Shown: positions 1 to 6,037, counted from the first letter of the stretch. The stretch: 7,075 bases of DNA from Microbacteriaceae bacterium UBA4731 (GCA_002404115.1 DHJB01000052.1:337-7411), one strand, 5' to 3'. Notes: generated from the sequence alone by a model not told the origin. Numbers and translations: made by a program.

Positions 1-152
1 GGCGGCTGCCGGCGCAGGAGCCGATCGAGGAGGTGTGCCTGAACGACGTCGCGCCCTACAACATGGTCTTCCAGGAGGGCCAGGGCGGCGCGGGGTTTTC
101 GCCTCACCTGTTTAGGTGCTGCTCCGTCGTGTCGGTGCTGACCGGCGAGTGA
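1..152 (+). CDS. C-terminal fragment of an unrecognised protein (5' end outside window)
   Basis: The reading frame starting at base 3 is open from the window edge to a TGA at 150-152, giving about 49 residues. The first 31 codons all end in G or C, the normal signature of coding DNA in this genome, and this is better than any other frame here. The visible peptide includes EEVCLNDVAPYNMVFQEG and ends in LTGE. I do not recognise the family, and no catalytic motif can be assigned from so short a tail. From about base 96 the codons turn less biased (ttt, cct, ttt, agg), and the last 41 bases overlap the 3' end of the minus-strand cytochrome P450 gene. The original C terminus may therefore have been replaced when the neighbouring operon arrived. 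That it is coding is moderately supported; its identity is unknown. Confidence 0.45.
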   Translation, partial: RLPAQEPIEEVCLNDVAPYNMVFQEGQGGAGFSPHLFRCCSVVSVLTGE

Positions 153-1269
153 CAGTCACGTTGCGCGGTGATTGGAACGAGAGGAGCCGCGTCCACTCGG
201 GCGAAGGATCCACGAGATGAACCCCGGACAGGGCGAGAGACGTCTCCTGAACGACGACGGCAGCCTCCATCTCGGCCAGCTTCGCCCCCAGGCAGCGGTG
301 AATGCCAGATCCGAAGGCCAGGCTGTAGTCGGTGGGCCGGGCATCGGGCCCATGGTTGCCGGTGAGTTCCAAGAGGATCTCCGATCCGGCGGGCAGGACT
401 TCTCCCCCGAGCTGGACGCTCCGAGTCGTGACCCGTCGCCAGGTGGGCACGGATGATTCCTCGGCAAGCACCCGGCGCACGGCCAGCGTTGCGCCGGCGC
501 GGGTTGCTGCCGACGCCAACGCAGGGATGCCGGCTGCGTTCGGGCTCTCGAGCAGCCGGAACAGCACGGTGCTGATGAGTTGCGAGGTGGTTTCTTGTCC
601 GGCGATCAGCAGGAAGTAACCGAGCGAACACAGTTCAGGCGTGGAGAGGCCGTGCTCCGCGAGCGATGCGAACAGGTTTCGCCGGGGTGAGGCGACGGCC
701 TCCAGTATCAGTTCGCGTAACCAACGGTAGAAATCCGCAGCGCTCTCCGCCAGGACCAACTGGCGGTCGTCATCGGGCCAGCCCCAGAACAGCTCGAGAG
801 ATTCGCGACTCCAGGCCTTCAGCCTCGCCACGTCCCGCACCGGAAGCCCGAGCATCTCCAGCATCAGGATCGCCGGAGGCCGCGCCGCCACTGCTTCGAC
901 CAGGTCGATCGGCTGGCCGGTCTCCAGCGACCGTTTCGCTTCGGTCGCCGCGGCCCGGGCGATCTCCCGCATGCGGGGTTCGATCGCCGCGACAGTCGCT
1001 GGCGTAAAGAAGCCCGACACGACACGGCGAACGCCCGAATGAGTGCCGGTGTCGTTGCTCGCCAGGATCGGCGGGAGGGCGAATTTGGCGCGCTGCAGGA
1101 TCCTGAGGCTCTGCCCGGTCAAGGGTTTCACGGCCACGAGCGCATTGACCGGGCTGAACACGTCCGGTTGACGGAGCACCTCGCGGGCGAGCATCGGATC
1201 CTTGACGACGTGATACTTCGCTTCGGCAGCATCCATCTGGACCGGGCGTCTCGTCGACTGCGCGCTCAC
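112..1269 (-). CDS. Cytochrome P450, last gene of the biotin operon (possible BioI-like role, atypical K helix)
   Basis: The product is a 385-residue soluble bacterial-type P450. Seen in the sequence: the heme-binding loop FGSGIHRCLG at residues 319-328 with thiolate ligand Cys326; an I-helix oxygen-activation motif AGQETT at 223-228; and a C-helix H77...R81 pair of the kind that contacts heme propionates. Oddities: the K-helix ExxR, near-invariant in P450s, reads R266-V-L-A269. The meander between the NHGP stretch and the heme loop is about 10 residues shorter than usual, and only about 20 residues precede the first beta/B-helix region. The start is GTG at 1269, inside a GTGA overlap with the bioD stop. 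An internal ATG at residue 12 is an alternative. By position it may supply or process the pimeloyl precursor, as BioI (CYP107H) does by cleaving acyl-ACP. That is inference; no redox partner is encoded here. P450 membership is secure, its substrate is not. Confidence 0.92.
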   Translation of the reverse strand: MSAQSTRRPVQMDAAEAKYHVVKDPMLAREVLRQPDVFSPVNALVAVKPLTGQSLRILQRAKFALPPILASNDTGTHSGVRRVVSGFFTPATVAAIEPRMREIARAAATEAKRSLETGQPIDLVEAVAARPPAILMLEMLGLPVRDVARLKAWSRESLELFWGWPDDDRQLVLAESAADFYRWLRELILEAVASPRRNLFASLAEHGLSTPELCSLGYFLLIAGQETTSQLISTVLFRLLESPNAAGIPALASAATRAGATLAVRRVLAEESSVPTWRRVTTRSVQLGGEVLPAGSEILLELTGNHGPDARPTDYSLAFGSGIHRCLGAKLAEMEAAVVVQETSLALSGVHLVDPSPEWTRLLSFQSPRNVTVTRRSAPTRRSST

Positions 1270-1949
1270 GCGTGGATCCCGGCCAGCCAGAGGCCCGCGC
1301 GAGCGCGGAAAACGTCCGGTGAAAGTGATGACGCGTCCTCCGGGATGACACCCAGCAGCGGAATTGAACCCGATTCGAACGACTGCCGATTGTGAACCTC
1401 AGCCAGGCCGGGCGTCAGCGGCCACGTGCCCAGCACCACCCCGAGCGAGGCGAGACCACGGTGTTCCAGCGCCTCAACGGTCAGTTCCGTGTGGTTCAGA
1501 GTTCCCAGGGATGGGCGCGAGACGACCACACAGCCGGCCTGCGTGCCGAGCAGCGCCGCGAGGTCGGCCAGGGTTCCGCCATCCGCATCAAGCTCCACCA
1601 GCAGGCCGCCGGATCCTTCGATGAGCACGTGGTCCACATCCGGTGCCGACCGACGAATTCGCTCTGCGTGCTCGGCCACGGTCGGAAGACGTGCGCCCTC
1701 GAGCCTGGCCGCGACAACCGGGGCAAGAGGTTCGGCCAGAACCACTCCGTCACCGGCCTCGATGTCGCCGACGAGCCGCCGTATCTCCGCGCAATCGGAG
1801 TCCCCCTGAACGGCCCCGCTCTGGCAGGGCTTGTACACGCAGACCCTCCGCCCCGCCGACAACAGGACGGCTGCGATCGCCGCCGTCGTCACTGTTTTTC
1901 CCACACCGGTGTCTGTACCGGTGATGAAAAGGAAAATGGGCAGGCTCAC
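1266..1949 (-). CDS. bioD: ATP-dependent dethiobiotin synthetase
   Basis: BioD carboxylates 7,8-diaminopelargonate with CO2 and ATP and closes the ureido ring to give dethiobiotin in the cytoplasm. The 227-residue length is normal for the family. The P-loop GTDTGVGKT lies at residues 11-19 (Lys18). The KPxQSG segment at 40-45 carries the second conserved lysine (Lys40). EGSGG at 111-115 is the switch/Mg-binding region, and RPSLGTLNHT at 145-154 matches the family RxxLGTxNHT block. The start is GTG at 1949, preceded by GAGGA (minus strand of 1956-1960) at a 6-nt spacing. The start lies inside the 4-nt GTGA overlap with the bioF stop, and its own stop overlaps the P450 start in the same way. 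All catalytic elements look intact. Confidence 0.97.
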   Translation of the reverse strand: MSLPIFLFITGTDTGVGKTVTTAAIAAVLLSAGRRVCVYKPCQSGAVQGDSDCAEIRRLVGDIEAGDGVVLAEPLAPVVAARLEGARLPTVAEHAERIRRSAPDVDHVLIEGSGGLLVELDADGGTLADLAALLGTQAGCVVVSRPSLGTLNHTELTVEALEHRGLASLGVVLGTWPLTPGLAEVHNRQSFESGSIPLLGVIPEDASSLSPDVFRARAGLWLAGIHA

Positions 1950-3103
1950 AGGCGGTCCTCAACTATCGTTCCGATGACCTCGCAGGCGCGCGAAATCTCA
2001 TGGTCGTGCAGCGTCGCGCGTGCGGTCAGCCGCAGCCGCGAGACGCCGTCGGGAACCGACGGCGGCCGGAAACACCCGATCTGGATGCCGGCTGCGCGCG
2101 CGGCCTGCGCGCAGGAGAGCGCGGTCGCCGCGTCCGGCATCGCAATCGAGCGGACGGCACCGACGGCCTGGTCCACTGTGAGTCCGGCGCGGCCGAGGCG
2201 TGAGGAAAGCCCCCCAGCCAGGGCCGTCGCGTTCGCGCGGACGGCTGCTGCGCGCCACGGTTCGGCACGGACGACCGCGATCGCCTCGAGCGCGGCAGCA
2301 GCGGAGGCGGGCGCAAGCGCGGTATCGAAGATGAAGCTCCTCGATCGATTGATCAGGTGGGTGCGCAGCCAGTCCGGGCCGAGGACGGCGCCGCCCTGGC
2401 TTCCCAACGCCTTGGACAGGGTTGCGGTCACGATGACGCTGGGATGGGCGGCCAGGGGTGTCCCGGCCACGGCCCCTCGGCCCTCGCCGAGGATGCCGAC
2501 GCTGTGTGCTTCATCCACGACGAGCATCGCGTCGTGCCGCTCTGCCAGTTCCAGCAGCTCCGGCAGGGGTGCCGTGTCACCATTCACGCTGTAGACGGAT
2601 TCTGCGACGATGAGCGCCCGCGGTTCGCGGCGACCCGACAGCAGGCGATCGGCATCCGCCACCGTGTTGTGGTCGAAAACTTCCGTGCGGGAACGGCTCA
2701 GCCGGAACCCATCGATCAGTGAGGCATGGCACTGGCTGTCGGCGACGATCAGGGTTCCAGGTCCGCCGAGGGCGGTCAGCACGCCAATGTTGGCCAGGTA
2801 CCCGGACGAGTACACCAATGCGGTGTCCATGCCGAGTAGGCGAGCCAGTTCGATCTCCAGGTGCTCATGCAGTTCGGTCGTGCCGACGACCAGGCGGGAG
2901 GACGTCGCTCCCGTGCCCCACACGGATAGCGCCTCCGCTGCCGCCTGCACGAGCCGCGGGTCGGTGGCCAGACCGAGATAGTCGTTGCTGGCCAGATCCA
3001 GCAGATCGGCGCCAGGTCTGCGCGGTGTCAGCTCCCGCGCCAGCCCCCGGCGCGTGCGCGCGGATTCTTGACGGTCGAGCCATCGTTTCATTGCGACGCT
3101 CAT
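1946..3103 (-). CDS. bioF: 8-amino-7-oxononanoate synthase (KAPA synthase)
   Basis: BioF is a PLP-dependent alpha-oxoamine synthase. It condenses L-alanine with pimeloyl-ACP or pimeloyl-CoA, releasing CO2, and is the first committed ring-assembly step. The 385-residue length is typical. Recognisable blocks are SNDYLGLA (39-46), GTGATSSRLVVGT (63-75), a stacking His126 in SQCHASLIDG, DEAHSVGILG (197-206) with Asp197 and His200, and the PLP-lysine block TLSKALGSQGG with Lys231. The ATG at 3103 sits in an ATGA overlap with the bioA stop and has only a weak purine-rich stretch before it, consistent with re-initiation by ribosomes finishing bioA. An ATG at residue 5 is a possible alternative. Related AKB ligase and ALA synthase share the fold, but the bio neighbours settle the assignment. 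Confidence 0.97.
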   Translation of the reverse strand: MSVAMKRWLDRQESARTRRGLARELTPRRPGADLLDLASNDYLGLATDPRLVQAAAEALSVWGTGATSSRLVVGTTELHEHLEIELARLLGMDTALVYSSGYLANIGVLTALGGPGTLIVADSQCHASLIDGFRLSRSRTEVFDHNTVADADRLLSGRREPRALIVAESVYSVNGDTAPLPELLELAERHDAMLVVDEAHSVGILGEGRGAVAGTPLAAHPSVIVTATLSKALGSQGGAVLGPDWLRTHLINRSRSFIFDTALAPASAAAALEAIAVVRAEPWRAAAVRANATALAGGLSSRLGRAGLTVDQAVGAVRSIAMPDAATALSCAQAARAAGIQIGCFRPPSVPDGVSRLRLTARATLHDHEISRACEVIGTIVEDRL

Positions 3104-4437
3104 TGTCGGCTCTCGCCGCGGGCCCCACCGTACACTTCGGCGATGGCGGCGACCATTCCCGCAGTCAGCACGGACACCTCCCCCGGGCTGCTGACAAAGG
3201 GCGGCATGGCGTAGACGAGGTTGCGGAACGGTCGAACCCAGACTCCGTTCCGCAGGCCGGCCCGGGTGACGGCTGCGATGTCGACCGGGCGGTCCAGCTG
3301 AATGACTCCGACGGCGCCGATCGTGCGAACGTCCTCGACCACACTGAGCTGCCGCGCCGCAGCCAGACCGGACTCGAGCCCAGCGTTCAGGCGGACGATG
3401 TTTTGCCGCCAGTCCGCGGAGAGCAACAGCTGGACACTGGCGAGTGCGACGGCGCAGGCCAGCGGATTGGCCATGAAGGTTGGCCCGTGGAGCAGCGCGC
3501 CGGCGGAACTCCGCGAGACCGTCCTGGCGACCTCGCCAGTGCAGATCATGGCTGCGAGGGTGAGGTAGCCGCCGGTGAGGGCCTTGCCGACGCAGATGAT
3601 GTCGGGCGCGACCCCGGCGTGGTCCGCGGCGAACATTTCGCCGGTGCGACCGAAGCCGGTCGCGATCTCATCGAAGATCAGGAGGAGTCCGTGCCGGTCG
3701 GCGATCCCTCGGAGCGCGAGCAGGCACTCCGGCGGGTAAATGAACATGCCCCCCGCACCCTGCAGCACTGGTTCGACGATGATGGCGGCCAACTCGTCGC
3801 TGTGCTGAGCGGCGAGCGCGGCGACCTCCTCTGCCCAGCATTCGACGTCGTCTGACGATGCCGTCGCCGCACTCGGCGGACGCGGGGCGAAGATATTGGA
3901 GGGGAGGATCCCGTCGAAGGCCGAGTGCATGCCGTCTACTGGATCGCACACACTCATGGCGGCGAAGGTGTCACCGTGATAGCCGCCGCGCACACTGAGC
4001 ATCCGTTGTCGCCGTGGGCGCCCGCGCGCCCCCTGGAACTGGACGGCGAGTTTGATCGCAACCTCGACGCAGACCGAGCCGGAGTCGGCGAAGAAGACAT
4101 GGTCCAGACCGGGTGGAGTGACCGACACCAGGAGCTCGGCGAGATCCACCGCGGGGGCGTGGGTGAGCCCGCCGAACATCACGTGACTGAACCGGCCCAG
4201 CTGCTGCGTCACAGCGTTGTCCAGGACCGGGTTGCGGTAGCCGTGAATCATGCACCACCAGGACGACATCGCATCGATGACGTCGTGGGTCTGGCCGTCC
4301 TCGCCGCGCAGGGAGAGCCTCACACCTCCCGCAGCCTGGACCTCCCACAGCGGTCCGGGTGAGTGGACAGCCGAGTACGGGTGCCACAACGAGGTCCGGT
4401 CCCGCTGGATGAGGGTGTTGGTGTCTCCACCGGTCAT
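3100..4437 (-). CDS. bioA: Adenosylmethionine-8-amino-7-oxononanoate aminotransferase (DAPA synthase)
   Basis: BioA transfers an amino group, classically from S-adenosylmethionine, to KAPA to make 7,8-diaminopelargonate. It is a class III PLP aminotransferase. Numbered from the chosen start, the protein has 445 residues. HPYS at 19-22 (Tyr21) and SSWWC with Trp60/61 match the BioA substrate pocket. GGYHGDT at 151-157 holds the PLP-stacking Tyr153. FDEIATGFGRTG at 255-266 holds Asp256, and GKALTGG at 284-290 holds the Schiff-base Lys285. The start was placed at ATG 4437 rather than an in-frame ATG at 4476. A strong GGGGAGG lies 7 nt upstream of it, homology begins just after it, and its ATG overlaps the bsaP TGA by 4 nt, as at other junctions of this operon. 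Nothing looks missing. Confidence 0.97.
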   Translation of the reverse strand: MTGGDTNTLIQRDRTSLWHPYSAVHSPGPLWEVQAAGGVRLSLRGEDGQTHDVIDAMSSWWCMIHGYRNPVLDNAVTQQLGRFSHVMFGGLTHAPAVDLAELLVSVTPPGLDHVFFADSGSVCVEVAIKLAVQFQGARGRPRRQRMLSVRGGYHGDTFAAMSVCDPVDGMHSAFDGILPSNIFAPRPPSAATASSDDVECWAEEVAALAAQHSDELAAIIVEPVLQGAGGMFIYPPECLLALRGIADRHGLLLIFDEIATGFGRTGEMFAADHAGVAPDIICVGKALTGGYLTLAAMICTGEVARTVSRSSAGALLHGPTFMANPLACAVALASVQLLLSADWRQNIVRLNAGLESGLAAARQLSVVEDVRTIGAVGVIQLDRPVDIAAVTRAGLRNGVWVRPFRNLVYAMPPFVSSPGEVSVLTAGMVAAIAEVYGGARGESRQ

Positions 4438-4670
4438 GAGGCGACCTCCCCGTGCCGGGAGCATTCCGCGCGCCATCCGAATGGATCCACCTGGACTTTC
4501 ATCCGACGGCGACAGATGCGGCAGTACCGTGGCGGCTCCATAACCAGCCTGTCGGTGCAGTCGACAGAGGAACCGCCCCCGTGCCCGGCGGCATCCGACG
4601 CTTCCCCGCAGCGCCCGCAGTAGATCGCCTGCCCAACGACGGGTTCGTTGGAAGCGTTATTCGATGACAT
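4434..4670 (-). CDS. bsaP: Biotin synthase auxiliary protein BsaP
   Basis: This small 78-residue cysteine-rich protein is encoded between bioB and bioA. The C-terminal half carries the block I recognise from the actinobacterial BsaP family (M. tuberculosis Rv1590 type): MEPPRYCRICRRRMKVQV followed by GWRAECSRHG. Six cysteines are present: C18 and C21 (CGRC), C38, C50 and C53 (CRIC), and C70, with a His at 73. They could bind a metal or an iron-sulfur cluster. BsaP is reported as needed for the actinobacterial form of BioB to convert dethiobiotin to biotin; a role in supplying or renewing its iron-sulfur cluster is a plausible mechanism, not shown by this sequence. The ATG at 4670 lies 2 nt after the bioB TAG, and its TGA overlaps the bioA ATG. 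There is no obvious strong Shine-Dalgarno, so it is probably translated by ribosomes leaving bioB. Confidence 0.9.
   Translation of the reverse strand: MSSNNASNEPVVGQAIYCGRCGEASDAAGHGGGSSVDCTDRLVMEPPRYCRICRRRMKVQVDPFGWRAECSRHGEVAS
4445..4451 (-). promoter_or_regulatory. Ribosome binding site of bioA
   Basis: On the minus strand this reads GGGGAGG and ends 7 nt before the ATG at 4437. It is the strongest Shine-Dalgarno match in the operon and lies within the last codons of bsaP. It decides the bioA start against the upstream in-frame ATG at 4476, and it may allow bioA to be translated at a higher level than pure coupling would give. Confidence 0.75.
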
Positions 4671-4672
4671 GG

Positions 4673-5719
4673 CTAGAGCGTCTTCTGCAGTTCCTTGATC
4701 GGCATGTTGAGCTCCACCAGGAGATCGAGGTCGGCTGTCGCCGGTCGCCCCAGGGTGGTCAGGTAGTTGCCGACGATGACAGCGTTGATTCCGCCCAGGA
4801 GGCCGTCGCGGGTGCCGAGGTCCCCGAGGGTGAGCTCGCGGCCGCCCCCGTAGCGCAACACGGTTCGGGGCATGGCCAGGCGGAACGCGGCGATTGCACG
4901 CAGGGCATCCTTGCCGGACATCAGCGGCTGGTTCTCCAACGGTGTTCCCGGTCGGGGGTTGAGGAAGTTGAGCGGCACCTCGTGCGGCTCGAGGGCCGCG
5001 AGTTGAACGGCGAGTTCGGCGCGCTGGGCGTTGGTTTCCCCCATGCCGATCAGGGCGCCGCAGCAGAGCTCCATTCCCGCGTCCCTCACCATCCGGCAGG
5101 TGTCCAGGCGTTCCTCGTAGCTGTGCGTGGTGACAACCTCGGGGAAGAAGCTGCGCGCGGTTTCGAGATTGTGGTTGTAGCGGTGAACACCCCACTCGGA
5201 GAGAAGGTCGACCTGCTGCTGCGTGAGCATCCCCAGCGAGCAGGCGATGTTGATGTCGACCGCCTTGTTGATGCGATCGATAGCGAATTTGATCTGGTTC
5301 ATCAGCTTGAGATCGGGGCCGCGAACGGCAGCCACGATGCAGAACTCGGTCGCCCCGGTCGCCGCCGTCTCCTTCGCCGCCTGCACCAGTCCGGGGATGT
5401 TCAGCCACACCGAGCGGACGGGCGAATCGAACAGGCCCGACTGCGAGCAGAAATGGCAGTCCTCCGGGCATCCGCCGGTCTTGACGGAGATGATCCCCTC
5501 GACTTCAACGGCGTCGCCGCAGTATTTCAGACGAACCTCGTGTGCCAGTTCCAGGGCCGCAGGAAGGCACTCGTCAGGCAACTCGAGGATCTGGAACACC
5601 TCTTCCTCGGAGAGCCCCTCGCCGCGATGCAGCACTTTTTCCCGAGCCTGCTGGAGGATCGGAATGTCTGCGGTCGGGACTGGTGGAGTCTCACTCAGCG
5701 TGTCGGCATTGATCGTCAT
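4673..5719 (-). CDS. bioB: Biotin synthase (radical SAM)
   Basis: BioB inserts sulfur into dethiobiotin by radical SAM chemistry, using a [4Fe-4S] cluster and a sacrificial auxiliary cluster as sulfur donor. The 348-residue protein has the CxxxCxxC motif [13 protein letters not shown] with Cys84, Cys88 and Cys91. By alignment to the E. coli enzyme, Cys127, Cys160, one of Cys219/220 and Arg289 are the expected auxiliary-cluster ligands, so both clusters appear intact. YNHN at 181-184 and [10 protein letters not shown] at 254-263 are further family blocks. About 30 residues precede the E. coli-type core, as is common in actinobacteria. The ATG at 5719 has a moderate AGAGGA 4 nt upstream. It is the first gene of the operon: a perfect inverted repeat at 5748-5776 lies just upstream, and bsaP follows after 2 nt. 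Confidence 0.98.
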   Translation of the reverse strand: MTINADTLSETPPVPTADIPILQQAREKVLHRGEGLSEEEVFQILELPDECLPAALELAHEVRLKYCGDAVEVEGIISVKTGGCPEDCHFCSQSGLFDSPVRSVWLNIPGLVQAAKETAATGATEFCIVAAVRGPDLKLMNQIKFAIDRINKAVDINIACSLGMLTQQQVDLLSEWGVHRYNHNLETARSFFPEVVTTHSYEERLDTCRMVRDAGMELCCGALIGMGETNAQRAELAVQLAALEPHEVPLNFLNPRPGTPLENQPLMSGKDALRAIAAFRLAMPRTVLRYGGGRELTLGDLGTRDGLLGGINAVIVGNYLTTLGRPATADLDLLVELNMPIKELQKTL

Positions 5720-5747
5720 GGGGTCCTCTCGCGGCGCGGAACACGGT

Positions 5748-5776
5748 CCCTCAACAGCCTATTTTCGTGTTGAGGG
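5748..5776 (-). promoter_or_regulatory. Candidate operator/promoter of the biotin operon (perfect inverted repeat)
   Basis: CCCTCAACA (5748-5756) and TGTTGAGGG (5768-5776) are a perfect 9-bp inverted repeat around an 11-nt AT-rich spacer. The inner end is 28 nt from the bioB start. On the minus strand the spacer runs into TAGGCT (5756-5761), which fits the actinobacterial -10 pattern TAnnnT, so a repressor bound here would cover the promoter. No convincing -35 is seen. The arms do not match the BirA consensus (TTGTAAAC with GTTTACAA) or the BioQ type (TGAAC-N3-GTTAC), so the regulator is unknown. A hairpin in a longer leader RNA is an alternative reading. Confidence 0.6.
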
Positions 5777-5790
5777 CTCCCGCCCGGGAG
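5777..5790. repeat. Short GC-rich inverted repeat next to the candidate bio operator
   Basis: CTCCCG and CGGGAG flank a 2-nt spacer, directly abutting the 5748-5776 inverted repeat on its promoter-distal side. It falls about where a -35 element would lie for the TAGGCT -10. It may extend a protein-binding region, but a 6-bp GC palindrome can arise by chance in this composition. Confidence 0.35.
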
Positions 5791-5868
5791 ACTCGACCAA
5801 GAGCCGGTGCACATTTGAGAGCACTCTTTCTCGCAACCATCCCGCGGAGGCAGTACGATCGCGCGAGC

Positions 5869-5888
5869 GGCCTGTTCCGGAGCAGGCC
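5869..5888. repeat. 20-bp near-perfect palindrome
   Basis: GGCCTG (5869-5874) and CAGGCC (5883-5888) flank TTCCGGAG, whose centre TCCGGA is itself palindromic. Only one symmetric base pair is broken (T against G, still a wobble pair in RNA). The compact two-fold symmetry without a loop is more like a dimeric repressor site than a hairpin terminator, and no T-run follows on either strand. It lies about 150 nt upstream of bioB. Confidence 0.45.
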
Positions 5889-5933
5889 CGGGCGTCAGGA
5901 ATGCTACTCGCACGTCCCGACCGCCAGCGCGCA

Positions 5934-6003
5934 TCGAGATTGACCGGTGCGGTCGAGATTGACCGGCGTTCCGGGCGATTTCGACCGGAACGGTCAATCT
6001 CGG
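5934..6003. repeat. Cluster of TCGAGATTGACCGG repeats forming a long hairpin
   Basis: TCGAGATTGACCGG occurs exactly at 5934-5947 and 5953-5966. A degraded third copy (10 of 14 matching) lies at 5975-5988, and an inverted 12-base copy lies at 5991-6002. Copy 2 pairs with the inverted copy: 5954-5964 with 5992-6002 gives 11 bp, then a 3-nt bulge, then 5968-5974 with 5985-5991 gives 7 bp, closing a 10-nt loop. The hairpin begins 36 nt after the stop of the C26 peptidase gene, so it could stabilise or end that transcript. No U-run follows. It resembles a dispersed intergenic palindromic repeat (REP-like), but copy number elsewhere cannot be seen here. Confidence 0.65.
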
Positions 6004-6037
6004 CGAAAGTGGCGAGGGTGCGCGCGGGTGCGCCGGG

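Larger units (their letters stand above)
5720..6037. other. Gene-free region between the C26 peptidase gene and bioB
   Basis: No frame in these 318 bases has both coding bias and recognisable protein character. The open frames through it are antisense extensions of neighbouring genes. Reading towards bioB (decreasing coordinates), it holds the repeat cluster and long hairpin at 5934-6003, a near-perfect 20-bp palindrome at 5869-5888, a short GC-rich palindrome at 5777-5790, and the 9-bp inverted repeat at 5748-5776. It should contain the bioB promoter. The base composition is visibly more AT-rich around 5756-5768 and 5811-5831 than in the genes. Confidence 0.7.

Noticed and set aside
112..1269. 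Calling the P450 a pseudogene
   Set aside because: The frame is fully open, the heme loop and I-helix motif are intact and the start is coupled to bioD. The motif losses are in-frame and may be natural divergence.
1392..3855. Long plus-strand open frames antisense to bioD, bioF and bioA
   Set aside because: They are rich in Arg, Pro and Ala with no recognisable domains and lie opposite clear enzymes; this is typical GC-driven antisense openness.
4437..4476. Upstream in-frame ATG extending bioA by 13 residues
   Set aside because: The extension has no family similarity and no ribosome site, while the ATG at 4437 has GGGGAGG at 7 nt and the same 4-nt overlap pattern as its neighbours.
4671..5471. 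Long minus-strand open frame running from within bioB into bsaP
   Set aside because: Only the last 78 codons from the ATG at 4670 show protein character. The upstream part is an alternative frame of bioB made open by high GC.
5954..6002. Canonical intrinsic terminator
   Set aside because: The stem is strong, but no U-run follows in the direction of the C26 peptidase transcript, so it is recorded as a repeat/hairpin only.
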